Assembly: GCA_900074745.1 (NCBI GenBank)
Contig: LT598466.1
Span: 558,001-622,000 of the forward strand
Direction of reading: 5' to 3'
Length of the DNA stretch: 64,000 bases
Source of the DNA: Lachancea mirantina
Taxonomy: Eukaryota > Ascomycota > Saccharomycetes > Saccharomycetales > Saccharomycetaceae
The translations under genes and the position numbers were made by a program. Shown here in pieces: positions 41,323 to 51,512 of this stretch (position 1 is the stretch's first letter; every line of letters starts with the position of its first letter). The notes beneath the pieces were generated by a model. It saw only the letters and a list, made by a program, of their open reading frames with translations, made no database searches and was not told the DNA's origin.

Positions 41323-42285
41323 ATGAGTTTCCGTCATTTTCCTCGTCGTGACGTTGAATCCGATTCCAGCGATGATTCTAGCAGTGAAGGTGAAGTTAGT
41401 AAAACGGCCAGCGACACCACCGAAGCTGTGGAAGGTCGTGGCCAATTGGGCTCAAGTCATGTGGATGCTCCAATAACAACTCACAGTTTAACCAGAGAGT
41501 TTTCGGCTGAGAACTTGTCCGTCAACTCGAAACTGCCTACCTCCAACACACTGCCGACACATCCTAACCTTGAAGCACTGAAATCGGACCGAATCACAAT
41601 AGAATCGCGGTCTGAATCCTCATCTCCGGACTCCGCATCGGCCTCGGACTCTGCCTCCGGTTCCGACTCTGATTCTGAATCCTCAACCTCCAGTGATGAA
41701 CTGCCATTACAGAAACCGGTTTTCATTAAGAGGAAACGAAACCCTATCGACGTTAGTCACAGCAGTAGTGCAAATTCAGAATCACGCCACAATGCCACCG
41801 CTACCGAAGCACAAGATGTTACTTTCAACTCTAAGAGCTCCACGGCCACGACTCTCGGAGCCGCTGAGTCGGTAACTGGTAATTCCCTCCAAGAACGAAT
41901 CCTAATGCTTAACGATGATGATACCATAGATCCTGCAGGCGAGAAAGCCAGATGGGTTCAGCGACAAGAAGGTAGATCACTACGGCAACGTCAAAAATTG
42001 CAATTGCGCCAACAGCAAGTTGAAGACATGGAAGCATCAAGACTATTGCGCCAGAACGCGCCTAATTTGGAACTTCCAACAAAAGACAAACTTAAGATCC
42101 AGCAAAAGGCCCATGGGAAACGAGTCAACGAAGGGTCTAGTACGGAAGTTCCAAAATCAAACAGTATGGGTCACAAGGCGCAATATAAACGTTACAAACC
42201 TTCTGTGGTGAAGAAATCCAATGCCGTATTAAAGCAAAACGCTTTGCCGGGAAATTACGAAGAATCTGAGTATTCTGTCATTTGA
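41323..42285 (+). CDS. SPP381: U4/U6.U5 tri-snRNP splicing factor, SPP381 (MFAP1-like)
   Basis: A 320-residue nuclear protein. It starts MSFRHFPRRDVESDSSDDSS and ends NYEESEYSVI, both very close to the ends of S. cerevisiae Spp381 (MSFRHF... and YEETEYSVI; 291 residues). Spp381 is a tri-snRNP component that suppresses prp38 mutations. The middle is a Ser/Asp/Glu tract (about 90-130) followed by PLQKPVFIKRKRNP. A basic, Gln-rich helix follows (RWVQRQEGRSLRQRQKLQLR), typical of the MFAP1 family. The next gene, RIB7, is on the same strand 113 bases on, as in S. cerevisiae. Confidence 0.93.
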   Translation: MSFRHFPRRDVESDSSDDSSSEGEVSKTASDTTEAVEGRGQLGSSHVDAPITTHSLTREFSAENLSVNSKLPTSNTLPTHPNLEALKSDRITIESRSESSSPDSASASDSASGSDSDSESSTSSDELPLQKPVFIKRKRNPIDVSHSSSANSESRHNATATEAQDVTFNSKSSTATTLGAAESVTGNSLQERILMLNDDDTIDPAGEKARWVQRQEGRSLRQRQKLQLRQQQVEDMEASRLLRQNAPNLELPTKDKLKIQQKAHGKRVNEGSSTEVPKSNSMGHKAQYKRYKPSVVKKSNAVLKQNALPGNYEESEYSVI

Positions 42286-42398
42286 ATAGCGTGTCGCCTT
42301 ACATCATCAACGTCCGAGATGACTCGTCATTGGTCGCGAAATGAAGTTTTCCAGAGTTTACTGTTCATTGTGTTCATGATATTGCCGTCAACACATCA

Positions 42399-43160
42399 AT
42401 GACGTTAGAACCACTAAGAAATGACTTGATTCCATTCTTAAACCCTTACTTACCCCGGCTGGAAACGGACTCAACCCGGAAACAACCCTTTATCACATTG
42501 ACATATGCACAATCGCTAGACTCTCGTATTTCAAAGGGAAAAGGTTTGAGAACCACAATTTCACACCCAGAGACCAAGACTATGACCCATTACCTTCGAT
42601 ATCATCACGATGCGATTCTCATCGGCTGCGGTACAGCCTTGGCAGACGATCCAGGTCTCAATTGTAAATATGCTCCAGATGGACAAGTATTATCCGCTGC
42701 CAATTCACCAAGACCTGTTATCCTTGATCCCCATGTGAAATGGAAGTTTAAAGGTTCCAAAATGGAACAGATTTTTATGTCTTCAGGCGGGAAACCTCCC
42801 ATTGTCATTGTTAACCGTTTGCCAGAGCCCAAAGATCAAGAAAAGCATGTCACGTATTTACCAATGGATGTTTCTCCTACGTCTGGCAAATACGGTTGGA
42901 AAATGATCTTCGAGAAGCTATACATGCAGTTCAATTTAAAATCAATTATGGTTGAAGGTGGTGCCGTTGTCATTAACGACCTTTTGGCTACAAACACACT
43001 AGTGGACTCACTCATCATTACCATTGGAGCCAAGTACCTCGGATCCCAAGGTGTCGAAGCGAGTCCCTGGTGTGGAGAATTAGCCCTGCAAGATATTTCA
43101 TGGTGGAAGGGCACTTGTGATGTCGTCCTATGTGCCCGACCACCTTCAACCGCCGATTGA
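42399..43160 (+). CDS. RIB7: riboflavin biosynthesis reductase, RIB7
   Basis: A 253-residue 2,5-diamino-6-ribosylamino-4(3H)-pyrimidinone 5'-phosphate reductase, the second step of fungal riboflavin synthesis, NADPH-dependent and cytosolic. Family blocks are FITLTYAQSLDSRISKGKGL, the TMTHYLRYHHDAILIGCGTA-type strand-loop, ADDPGLNCKY, PRPVILDPHVKWKF and the SIMVEGGAVVINDLL motif of the RibD C-terminal domain. S. cerevisiae Rib7 has 244 residues. It is convergent with RPB5, with 20 bases between the stop codons. Confidence 0.95.
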   Translation: MTLEPLRNDLIPFLNPYLPRLETDSTRKQPFITLTYAQSLDSRISKGKGLRTTISHPETKTMTHYLRYHHDAILIGCGTALADDPGLNCKYAPDGQVLSAANSPRPVILDPHVKWKFKGSKMEQIFMSSGGKPPIVIVNRLPEPKDQEKHVTYLPMDVSPTSGKYGWKMIFEKLYMQFNLKSIMVEGGAVVINDLLATNTLVDSLIITIGAKYLGSQGVEASPWCGELALQDISWWKGTCDVVLCARPPSTAD

Positions 43161-43180
43161 ACACATCGCTCCATTCTATA

Positions 43181-43828
43181 TTACAAACAAATTCTATAAC
43201 TTGCGTACCGACCCGACGTTTCACTTTTACGGATGATTTTAACGACGTCGCCTCGTTTCAGGCCAAGGTATAATGCAACTGGATCCATTCTTTGAATCCG
43301 AGGTAATTGAGACTCTTTGAGTCTGTATCTTTTCAGCAACTCTTTTTTTTCGTCATCGCTCAGTTTTATATGCTTAGGAACAAGTTCATGATGTGTGATG
43401 TTAACAACAAGAGCCGCTTCGTGGAAAGTTTCAATGGTCGCTGGCGCGACGCTGGGTAATAACTTCATGGCACTGGGCGTAACACCATTTTGGTAAACGA
43501 AAATACCCGTTTGGAAATTCTTTTCACTAATGTGAATGACAAAATTCTTCATAGTCTTGATACCAACAGAGGGTTCATCGCAGAATTCGACCCACAAAGA
43601 ACCCATATTCGGAAATTTTTCTAGACACTCTTCTGTCGGGTTTGACTGAAATGACATCATTTTACGTTGTGGATGGCCCATAGAGTCACAATATTTAACT
43701 TTGAAATCTTCCAACGACAATTCGATTTCCTCCTGTGTAATGAAATATCCACGGTCTTTCACCATTTCTTTGATGGTTCTGAACGACCTCCAAAGTCTGG
43801 ATACATTTCTTTCATTCTCCTGATCCAT
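43181..43828 (-). CDS. RPB5: RNA polymerase I, II and III shared subunit RPB5 (ABC27)
   Basis: A 215-residue subunit common to all three nuclear RNA polymerases, the same length as in S. cerevisiae. The N-terminal jaw domain starts [20 protein letters not shown]. The C-terminal assembly domain is highly conserved: [40 protein letters not shown] and [20 protein letters not shown], ending YASYRICL. The frame continues to 43837 from a TTG; the ATG at 43828 is used and gives the exact family N-terminus. The order SPP381, RIB7, RPB5 matches YBR152W-YBR154C. Confidence 0.97.
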   Translation of the reverse strand: MDQENERNVSRLWRSFRTIKEMVKDRGYFITQEEIELSLEDFKVKYCDSMGHPQRKMMSFQSNPTEECLEKFPNMGSLWVEFCDEPSVGIKTMKNFVIHISEKNFQTGIFVYQNGVTPSAMKLLPSVAPATIETFHEAALVVNITHHELVPKHIKLSDDEKKELLKRYRLKESQLPRIQRMDPVALYLGLKRGDVVKIIRKSETSGRYASYRICL

Positions 43829-44098
43829 AGCTAGCAAGAGGGAACCCTATCAATCACTCGCTTTATTCACCCGATGAGTGTTGACTTGATACGCTTTTTC
43901 ACCATTGAGATATCCCATCTAAAAAATTTTTCATAACTTGGTCTTTACATATATTTTCGTTCATCGTTATCAAAACTAAATCCGTCGTCGTTATCAAATT
44001 AGAGCTGTTGGCGTAGGCGGGTATGTCAGTTGAAAACCATCCATATAGATGCCGTCGATTAGTCGCGGAGAGCGAAGTGCATTTTTTGGTGTTTCTGC

Positions 44099-46855
44099 TT
44101 AATGTTCCTTAATATTCTTCCGCCTGTATTCCAAAATAATGTCAGCTTGAGATTTCCAGTTAAGAGTTCTTACAGTGTTCAGTGTAGCTTCTGGGTCGAC
44201 GACTTGGCCCTTGCATAAGATTTCTAACCAGTCTGCCGCTTTCATTTTTGTCTTCATTTCTGGCGTTTTCGATTCGAACCGATCGATGATGTACTGCAAG
44301 ACTTTCTTGATCTTGACGACACTTGGAGCACTCAGAGTTGTGTTTGCATCGGGGATATGCGGTAATGGAGGTGGTTCTGTTGCCTTGGAACGATGTAGCG
44401 ACAAGGGGTTGTGAAGTAAGGTAGTTGAATGCTCTGATTTTTCGTGATGGTTTTTCGCGGGGTCGTTCCAGGGTCTTATAATGAAGCTCAATTTAGGATA
44501 TTCCTTCGCTCTTTGATCTTCATTGAACAGGGCTTCGGCCATCCAAAAGGGTAGATTTTGTTCGAGACTTTCAAACACTTGGGTTTGGTGCTCGTCCGGC
44601 GAGTCCACGTCTTTACCAGGGTGTGGAGCAGCTAGATAAGTCGAGAAACATACCGTCTCCGCACTCGAACCCTCTTTCCAACAGTTCACTGACAAAAGAA
44701 CTCCTGAGCTGATTTCGATAATGGGCAAATCGCTGTTTCTAACGATTTTGGATTCAGGGGGTCTTTTTCCCAAAAGCTTGAACGATGACGAAGACGGTTG
44801 ATTAACTTTGGCATATTCTTCTCTCAATTTAAACATGAAATCGGACGTCGTTTCTCCAAGACCTGCTTTTGCTTGTGACTCGCTGGTTTCTGTCGTTGTA
44901 CTTCCTGCTACACCATTTTTGGAAGTTTTCAATGCCGCCGATTCCACGTTTTCCTCCGGAGTGTCTGATGAGCTTGGTTCGGAAGACCCATTCAGCTCGA
45001 GTCCGGCTCCTGGGGTCTCACGTGTGCTAGAAAGCTCATGTGTGGGATGTGGCGTCGATGCAAGCATTTTGAGTTTCCGATTCAAGAGCGAACCAGAACT
45101 AGCAGATCGGCCCTCTATCCCAAGCGGTTGAACTGCAGTGTCCTTCCGGTCACGCGGCTGCGAATCCGCGACTGTGGGAGCAGACGCAGGCGGCGGTAGC
45201 ATAAGATATTCCTCTGTGTTAGCCATGGCTTGTTCCGCAAGTAAAGGTGTACTAGGTAAAGAGCTGGGGGTCATCTGTTGTGAGCTTGCATTTTGGGAGT
45301 TGGACGTGAATTTAGTGAACAAAGAAAGACGTCGTTTTTCTTTCAATTGGGGACGGTTATCCGGGTCTGATGGTACTTGCAGCGGGGTGCTTGGAGCAGA
45401 CTGTTTCTTGGAGACTAGTTCTTTCCGGTAAATTTTATCCTTAGTGAGCTCATATGCAATAAAATCCTTTAAAATCGAATTTACTACAATACGGCCCAAA
45501 TTATATCTCTCTTCCGAGCCAAGCTCAACTTTATTAGCAAATTCGTACAATTCGAGAGCGCTGCCATATACCTCAGTACTCAGAAACTTTTCTGACAATT
45601 TGACAAACAGTTTTCCAGTCTTGATAGAGACTGAACACCAATGCGGTAAGATCTCTTTGGTGTTATATTGGTGGACGAGTTCATCGAAATCGCCGCTTGA
45701 GGAGTCAAACGTATTGACTAAAGTACACGATACAATGTCCCATCTCTGAATTTGACCTTTTGTATTTTGAGTAATGACGTTTCTTCTATTTGTGAGCAAG
45801 CAGCACTTCAAAAGAGCTGATCCCCCAGAGATGGTTTCGGTTGTGCGAGCGGTCAAATTCATGTGAACTAAATCTGAATTGCACATTCGAGAAAACCACA
45901 AATCTCCATCGTCATTTACCAGCATAGCTAGTATCCCAGCGTAACTGTTGTCTTCTGAATGATAAACGGTTGTCAAACTGGGTTGATCCCATTTATCGCT
46001 CTGGAATTTAAGATTGGTAATATTCCCTCGAGAATCTCCCAGGAAAAAGTCGCGCGACGAGTGTCCCTCTATGCACCACACCGACGTCGGCCACTTCCAA
46101 GTATAAATGTGAGTGGCGGGCCCCCTTTGTGAATTGAGATCCCAAAGTTTAACAATTCCATCAGAGCTGGTGGTTAAAACTTTTGTCTCCGAATCGAACA
46201 ACTTGACGAGCTTGATATTGGAGTCATGGGCACGTTTCACTTCTGCTATTTTGGCACCTGTTGCGCTTGCAATGAATATCAAATTGCCGTTGTTGTCTCC
46301 ACCAATAATATCGAAATCGAATTTGGAGTCTATGATCGTAGCCATTGCATACAAAGACCCAGTCTCATTGGGGCCCCGATTATCAAAGACCTGGATTTTG
46401 GCAGCCTCCCCACTGGCATCCAAGGACCAAACGTTGATTTTCATATCGAGGCCACAAGTGGCAAATTTTGCGAAACCGTCACTCGAGAGTTCCAACAAAC
46501 CAGCACATTTCACGTAGTCCCGATGATACCCGATAATTTTAGTATCCCATGATGGCGTTCCGTCATTATCATGTAAAGTCAAAAGTGTCACGGAGAGATC
46601 CTGACTCACAACCACGTATCGATTATTTCCGACTTGAATCATATCTGTCACCCAGTCGCTATTCACCTGCATTCGTTGCCCCTCGAACTTTGCCTTTTCA
46701 CTATGTTTAATCACAGTCCCGTCTCGACCACATGTTAAGAAAGTTCGGCCATCATCTCGAGGTTTAAGAAATTTAGTGACAGGTAAAATATGACTCTCAG
46801 GAGTATCATCGCTTTGCGGTGGAACCAATCCATACGTGACACTATATTTGTTCAT
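44099..46855 (-). CDS. DUF1: WD40 protein DUF1, WDR48-like deubiquitinase partner
   Basis: A 918-residue orthologue of S. cerevisiae Duf1 (YOL087C, 1116 residues), which binds ubiquitin and activates the deubiquitinases Ubp9 and Ubp13, like human WDR48/UAF1. The N-terminal half (about 20-380) contains WD40 repeats, including LLELSSDGFAKFATCGLDMK, LTTSSDGIVKLWDLNSQRGP and NTKGQIQRWDIVSCTLVN. The middle (about 480-690) is low-complexity Ser/Pro/Thr. The C-terminal region is the DUF3337-type domain, ending with a ubiquitin-like fold (KKVLQYIIDRFESKTPEMKT, ILCKGQVVDPEATLNTVRTL). It is divergent from MHF1, as in S. cerevisiae. Confidence 0.92.
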   Translation of the reverse strand: MNKYSVTYGLVPPQSDDTPESHILPVTKFLKPRDDGRTFLTCGRDGTVIKHSEKAKFEGQRMQVNSDWVTDMIQVGNNRYVVVSQDLSVTLLTLHDNDGTPSWDTKIIGYHRDYVKCAGLLELSSDGFAKFATCGLDMKINVWSLDASGEAAKIQVFDNRGPNETGSLYAMATIIDSKFDFDIIGGDNNGNLIFIASATGAKIAEVKRAHDSNIKLVKLFDSETKVLTTSSDGIVKLWDLNSQRGPATHIYTWKWPTSVWCIEGHSSRDFFLGDSRGNITNLKFQSDKWDQPSLTTVYHSEDNSYAGILAMLVNDDGDLWFSRMCNSDLVHMNLTARTTETISGGSALLKCCLLTNRRNVITQNTKGQIQRWDIVSCTLVNTFDSSSGDFDELVHQYNTKEILPHWCSVSIKTGKLFVKLSEKFLSTEVYGSALELYEFANKVELGSEERYNLGRIVVNSILKDFIAYELTKDKIYRKELVSKKQSAPSTPLQVPSDPDNRPQLKEKRRLSLFTKFTSNSQNASSQQMTPSSLPSTPLLAEQAMANTEEYLMLPPPASAPTVADSQPRDRKDTAVQPLGIEGRSASSGSLLNRKLKMLASTPHPTHELSSTRETPGAGLELNGSSEPSSSDTPEENVESAALKTSKNGVAGSTTTETSESQAKAGLGETTSDFMFKLREEYAKVNQPSSSSFKLLGKRPPESKIVRNSDLPIIEISSGVLLSVNCWKEGSSAETVCFSTYLAAPHPGKDVDSPDEHQTQVFESLEQNLPFWMAEALFNEDQRAKEYPKLSFIIRPWNDPAKNHHEKSEHSTTLLHNPLSLHRSKATEPPPLPHIPDANTTLSAPSVVKIKKVLQYIIDRFESKTPEMKTKMKAADWLEILCKGQVVDPEATLNTVRTLNWKSQADIILEYRRKNIKEH

Positions 46856-47142
46856 CTTTCTTTCGCTTCTCGCTAAAGGTTTATAGCCTTATAATGATAG
46901 CAGATCAGAACCGATTTTGGTGAAAGAAGCTCGAGTAAAAAGACAGTAGACTGACCAACGGGTTATAAACGAGTTACGAATCCCTTATATAGTCAATTCC
47001 TGCTGGATTGTAGTGGTCTTGATCGTGCTATTTGGCATTAAACCTAAGTAACGGGTTAATTAAGAATAGAGTGAAATATCGATAACCGAAAAATCAAGAT
47101 CATCATGGTCACCACTAAAGAACAAGACATGGAACAACCCAG
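46856..47142. promoter_or_regulatory. DUF1/MHF1 divergent promoter with uORF
   Basis: A 287-base shared promoter. A 13-codon upstream ORF (ATG at 47105, TGA at 47144-47146) ends by overlapping the MHF1 start codon in an ATGA arrangement. TTAATTAAG near 47057 is an AT-rich tract. Confidence 0.5.
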
Positions 47143-47439
47143 ATGAGCGACGAAGACAAGGATTATAAGCAGCGATTAATATCGCAGCTTAAAGGGAAGC
47201 TTTGGTTTTGTATTGAACAGCAAATAAAGAAAGAATTGCCGTCTGGAACGGCGTATTCGCCGAAATTCGTGAATGCATTGGTAGAGTTGACATTTACGCA
47301 ATTGGTGGAGGTGGGGTGCGATCTCGAGGCGTTCGCAAGACACGCGGGTCGCGCAACGATTAATGTCGACGATATGATGTTAGTAGTACGTAAGTCTCCA
47401 GATTTGAAGGCTGCGCTAGAGCAGGAAATTGAGAGATGA
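47143..47439 (+). CDS. MHF1: histone-fold protein MHF1 (CENP-S)
   Basis: A 98-residue histone-fold protein of the CENP-S family (S. cerevisiae Mhf1, YOL086W-A, 90 residues). It pairs with Mhf2 (CENP-X) as a tetramer that supports the Mph1/FANCM helicase at stalled forks and takes part in the outer kinetochore. Conserved helices contain FVNALVELTFTQLVEVGCDL and FARHAGRATINVDDMMLVVR, the typical CENP-S block. The start at 47143 gives an acidic N-terminus (MSDEDKDYKQ). It lies between DUF1 and MRPS9/ADH1, merging S. cerevisiae chromosomes XV and II. A short upstream ORF may limit its translation. Confidence 0.93.
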   Translation: MSDEDKDYKQRLISQLKGKLWFCIEQQIKKELPSGTAYSPKFVNALVELTFTQLVEVGCDLEAFARHAGRATINVDDMMLVVRKSPDLKAALEQEIER

Positions 47440-47475
47440 GTTTGATGATATGGTATGTACATGAATGTAATAGAA

Positions 47476-48333
47476 TTATCTTTTGACCCAGGTAGGCATT
47501 TTTCTGGCCTTTCTTTTGCCCGGTTTTTTCCTTTCGACATGTCTGTAGTCTCTGGTCAATACACCAGCGTTATGTAGTCTGGATTTCAGTAATGGATTGA
47601 AAGTGACAAGTGCTTTGGCCACAGAATGCATTATGGCGTCCGCTTGGCCTGTAACGCCGCCACCAGAGGTCGTTGCGAAAATGTTGTATTTCCCGACACC
47701 CTGGACAACTTGTAACGGGTACATCACGGATTCACGGTCTTTCAATTTCACAAAATAATCGTTTAGTGGTCTACTGTTCACGAGAACCTCACCGGTGCCG
47801 CGTACAAGGTAAACTTTGGCCACCGAGCTTTTCCTGCGCCCAATGGCAAGGCTTCTACCGAATTCGTCCAACGTTTGTTGTTTCGTATGTGTGGCCTGTA
47901 GCTTAGATTTACGGTAATATTGTGCAATTTCAGTCGTAATTTCGTCGTTGGTCAATTCTGGATCAATTGAATGCAATCTGTTCAACAACGACACCAGCTG
48001 TTCGTATTGTACGGGTTTCAGCCGTGTGCCACCTCCAACTAGCGCATAGTCCGCAAACGGGACCCACGCAGGCCTGTCGCCGGCGCCAACCTTGACCGTG
48101 GGTAGCTTGATATATTTGCGTAAGAGCGATTCCAGTCTATCTATACGGTCCTCGTGCTGCGGATTGGCAGAATAGAACGTAGCGAGTTTTGGAACAATTC
48201 GAGTTTGTTGTGCAATATAATCGACAGCATCAAGACGCACAGCATTAGAACTGAATTTTTGAACCTGACAGCACCGGAAAACGGTTAAAGCCGGAGAACG
48301 CGGCTTCAGCAGATGGAATGCTGAAGAGAGCAT
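47476..48333 (-). CDS. MRPS9: mitochondrial ribosomal protein uS9m, MRPS9
   Basis: A 285-residue small-subunit protein of the mitochondrial ribosome (S. cerevisiae Mrps9, YBR146W, 278). The first 30 residues form a basic, Ser-rich presequence. The N-terminal mitochondrial extension includes [20 protein letters not shown]. The bacterial uS9 core follows from about residue 163: [20 protein letters not shown], then [20 protein letters not shown] and the C-terminal [20 protein letters not shown], whose final KR end reaches the P site. Its stop is 36 bases from the convergent MHF1 stop. Confidence 0.96.
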   Translation of the reverse strand: MLSSAFHLLKPRSPALTVFRCCQVQKFSSNAVRLDAVDYIAQQTRIVPKLATFYSANPQHEDRIDRLESLLRKYIKLPTVKVGAGDRPAWVPFADYALVGGGTRLKPVQYEQLVSLLNRLHSIDPELTNDEITTEIAQYYRKSKLQATHTKQQTLDEFGRSLAIGRRKSSVAKVYLVRGTGEVLVNSRPLNDYFVKLKDRESVMYPLQVVQGVGKYNIFATTSGGGVTGQADAIMHSVAKALVTFNPLLKSRLHNAGVLTRDYRHVERKKPGKRKARKMPTWVKR

Positions 48334-49391
48334 TAGAGGACAGTAACACTGTATTTTGAGGGCTCTCGGGCGCTTGTTCTGCAGTGATAAACCACTTTCT
48401 TAAGCTGACGAAACCGTGATGTGGAAAATTTTCCCGGTACAACAAGGACAAGTTATCAGAGGTCTTCTTCCGAAAGGGTCACGTGATCAACTGAAGGGAA
48501 GATCCCTCAATTGTTTTGTCTTTCTACAACACTCGAAGACCAAAATGTCGATGCCGTCATCAAGTATGAGGGGACAGCAATGAGTCGAATTTAGAATTTT
48601 GAGTCAGAAAGCTCGTGCTTGGAGAACTCAGCTTTTCTTTTGAGACTTGATGCAATGAAAACATCACTTTCAACGGCATGGATTGCGGAATTAGTCCCTT
48701 GAGCCATTCGGCGGTTTGCCACTTGAACCTCACGTAGCTGACCGACAGGTGAGCTGTCTAATTGTGCAATTGATATCTAAGTGTACTGCCGTTATTACCT
48801 TGTGCACCGTTGGCATTTTTAGTTCAAACTCATAAGCACTATTGACGGCCTGAGTTCTGGGTGGTCGCCGCCAAAGCGGGCCTGACTAGCCATCTACCAA
48901 AGCTCGCTCAGTAGTGCTCATTTTTCTCGGTAAGATTCTCTAACTCAAGTCATGGATTTTGGCTTGTATTAATCCGCCACCAATACCTTGGAAGGGTGTA
49001 TGGTACTATCCTATGGTGGGTGGGTGTTACGAAATGTTGCTGAGAGCACTTAATTATGATAAAAGATTTCGGAACAATAGCTTGGGATTTGGGCATAAAT
49101 GGCAGCGCCGCTATACCATATGAATATCGTCTTGTAGGGCATCCACGTTACTGGGTACTAAGTGACGTACAAAGTGACATTACATTATCCAACTCCACAT
49201 GAGTCTGACCCGCAATTAACTGGCCCTCCGTCTAGATAAAGAATAAATAGATAATTAATTATCCAATTGACGCATATTCTATCAGATTTCAGATTTGCTC
49301 GCTTACAGTAAGGGGCGCACTATTTATCATAAATTCGTAACTATAAAACTGTGACTTTAATAGCGTGGAGTGGGGGTGGTAATGTGACCGC
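48334..49391. other. intergenic between ADH1 and MRPS9
   Basis: A 1.06-kb gap holding the MRPS9 promoter and ADH1 3' end. GGAAAATTTTCC (48423-48434) and TCACGTGATCA (48479-48489) lie 90-156 bases before MRPS9. The rest has no recognised feature. Confidence 0.5.
48423..48434. promoter_or_regulatory. AATTTT palindrome in the MRPS9 promoter
   Basis: GGAAAATTTTCC is a perfect 12-base palindrome about 90 bases before the MRPS9 start codon. It contains the AATTTT core (RGE/RRPE) known to mark mitochondrial ribosomal protein promoters in yeasts that did not undergo genome duplication. Confidence 0.6.
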
Positions 49392-50447
49392 TTATTTGGA
49401 AGTGTCAACAACGTATCTGCCGACGATTTGACCCTTTAGCATCATGTCGAAGATTTCTGGCAAGTCGGACAAAGGCGCAATCTTGATTGGGGACTTGACA
49501 AGACCTCTGGAGAAGAAGTCTAGCGCTTCTCTGGTGTCAGCTCTGTTACCGACGTAAGAACCAACGATGCTGATAGACTTGACAACGTGGTTGAAAACGT
49601 CAGACTTACATTGGGCACCACTTGGCATACCGACCAAGACAACGGTACCGTTAGGTCTGCAGTATTCGGTAGAGGCGGAAATGGCGGCCTCGGAGACGGA
49701 AACGTTGATGGTACCGTGAGCACCACCGTTGGTAACCTTGAGGACCTCAGCAACGATGTCCTTGGTTTTGGTGAAATCGATGAAGACTTCACCACCCAAC
49801 TCCTTGAACATCTTGGCCTTTTCGGCACCACCGTCGATACCAACGACACGGTAACCCATGGCAGTGGCGTATTGGATGCACAGAGAACCCAGACCACCAC
49901 AGGCACCGGAGATACAGACCCATTGGCCGGCCTTCAAGTTGGCGGACTTCAAAGCCTTGTACACAGTGACACCGGCACATAGAATTGGAGCAACTTGGGA
50001 AAGGTCGGTACCGGCTGGGATCTTGGCAGCTTGGACGGCGTCAGCGGTAGCGTACTGTTGGAAAGAACCGTCGTGGGTGTAACCGGAAAGATCGGCCTGG
50101 GCACAGTTGGATTCGTTGGACAATTCACAGAACTCACAGTTCATGCAGGATCCGTTCAACCATTTGATACCGGCGTAGTCACCGATTTTCCAGTTTTTCA
50201 CGTTCTCACCCATGGCGACAACGACACCGGCACCCTCGTGACCACCGACCAAAGGCAACTTGGCAGGCAAAGGCCAGTCACCCTTCCAGGCGTGCAAGTC
50301 GGTGTGGCACACACCGGAGTACTTGACGTTGATCAAAAGCTCGTTGGACTTTGGCTTTGGGACTGGGATGTCCTTGTATTGAAGCTCACCGCCGCTCTCG
50401 TAGAAAATAACACCTTTCTGGGTAGTTGGGATTTGTGGGGCAGACAT
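49392..50447 (-). CDS. ADH1: cytosolic alcohol dehydrogenase, ADH1 type
   Basis: A 351-residue zinc NAD-dependent alcohol dehydrogenase that converts acetaldehyde to ethanol. It has no N-terminal extension, so it is cytosolic rather than the mitochondrial ADH3/4 type of Kluyveromyces. The catalytic zinc ligands are seen in [16 protein letters not shown] and [11 protein letters not shown]. The structural zinc site is the four-Cys [18 protein letters not shown] region. The Rossmann motif is [20 protein letters not shown]. Codon choice is extreme (nearly uniform preferred codons), a sign of very high expression. A TATA box TATAAAA (50553-50559 on the reverse strand) lies about 110 bases upstream. 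It is the unduplicated counterpart of ADH1 (YOL086C) and ADH5 (YBR145W). Confidence 0.96.
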   Translation of the reverse strand: MSAPQIPTTQKGVIFYESGGELQYKDIPVPKPKSNELLINVKYSGVCHTDLHAWKGDWPLPAKLPLVGGHEGAGVVVAMGENVKNWKIGDYAGIKWLNGSCMNCEFCELSNESNCAQADLSGYTHDGSFQQYATADAVQAAKIPAGTDLSQVAPILCAGVTVYKALKSANLKAGQWVCISGACGGLGSLCIQYATAMGYRVVGIDGGAEKAKMFKELGGEVFIDFTKTKDIVAEVLKVTNGGAHGTINVSVSEAAISASTEYCRPNGTVVLVGMPSGAQCKSDVFNHVVKSISIVGSYVGNRADTREALDFFSRGLVKSPIKIAPLSDLPEIFDMMLKGQIVGRYVVDTSK

Positions 50448-50856
50448 TTGATTTTTGTAGTGGTGTATGGTTTGATTACTGATAAACCTTGTATACAGAG
50501 GTAAAAGATAAAAAGTCTACTACAACGGTTCTTACATCAAACTATGTACACCTTTTATACACGATTTCGTTGGCAGTGCCGGTCGCTTATCACTCTGAAT
50601 TTACGGCAAAGTCGTGTGAGAAATTAAGCCGTGGCATCGCGCGATGCTTCTCGAACCTGGAGTGGTCTCATAGGGACGACTTTAGGTGCGCGCCATGTGG
50701 TATTCGGTTTGTAGCTCCGAAGTTGAATCGCTGCAGGCGAGGGCTGCTGGGCGCGGGCCTATAGGCGATCTTCTTAGATGAGGGCGCAGACTGCGGACTC
50801 ACGCAACGGCGAGCGGGAAGCTCCGAACCAGCCTGGGTTGTGCTGGGGCGTTCCGA

Positions 50857-50890
50857 GAGGGGCAGCTTCCGAGGGGCAGCTTCCGAGGGG
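50857..50890. repeat. 14-base tandem repeat
   Basis: GAGGGGCAGCTTCC occurs twice in tandem with a third partial copy (GAGGGG). Confidence 0.9.
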
Positions 50891-50949
50891 TGGTGCCAGA
50901 AGACGGGCATTACGGCGGGGTGTACAAACCAGGCAGGCGTGGGGGGAGT

Positions 50950-50971
50950 GGGGCTTCCTACAGGAAGCCCC
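50950..50971. repeat. perfect hairpin, 10-bp arms with 2-base loop
   Basis: GGGGCTTCCT, AC, AGGAAGCCCC is a perfect, GC-rich inverted repeat between ADH1 and the globin gene. Either strand would fold into a stable stem. Confidence 0.85.
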
Positions 50972-51450
50972 TGCCTGCATTTCTCGAAAATCGCACCACA
51001 TACGCGCGGGGCACGGGTGTTGAAGGGCAGGGTAACCTCTTTGGGCAGCAGGGGCTCCTCGGGAGGGAGCGGGTCAGCTGACCGCAGCACCGTATTACAC
51101 GAGGTACGCATTTTCCGTACTCAGCGACTGCGTGCCTTCGGCTTGCCTGACTCTGCAGGCACGCTGCATCTGCATGCGGCATGCATCGTGCCTGCGTTGT
51201 CGACTCTCCAACGGGCGTTCGTGGCTAAAGCGCAGGAATGAACGGTAGCTTGTCAAGGCTTCTCTCAGGCAGCGCTTGCGCACCGAGGCGGTGACGACAC
51301 CATTTTCAGCGCGCTCCGCACTGAAAGCACCGGTAGCCTGCCACAACGGGGCGTTTCTGCAATAAAGGTCGGACTAGACGGTTCTGTGCAGATGCACCGC
51401 AGCTTACGTGTTTCGTCAGCGGGCGGGGCAAGCCCGTTCAGGGACGGACA

Positions 51451-51457
51451 TATATAA
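51451..51457 (+). promoter_or_regulatory. TATA box of the globin-like gene
   Basis: TATATAA lies 56 bases before the ATG at 51513. It supports that start over the GTG-started frame that reaches back to 51408. Confidence 0.65.
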
Positions 51458-51512
51458 GCAGATTCGTTTTCGCCCAGGCGTGCGGCGGGACCCGGCGACG
51501 AAACTCGCGACC

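Larger units (their letters stand above)
50448..51512. other. GC-rich ADH1/globin divergent intergenic region
   Basis: A 1.07-kb region that turns GC-rich from about 50.63 kb. It contains a 14-base tandem repeat (50857-50890), a perfect 10-bp-arm hairpin (50950-50971) and TATA boxes for both flanking genes. Overlapping open frames on both strands are composition artefacts. Confidence 0.5.
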
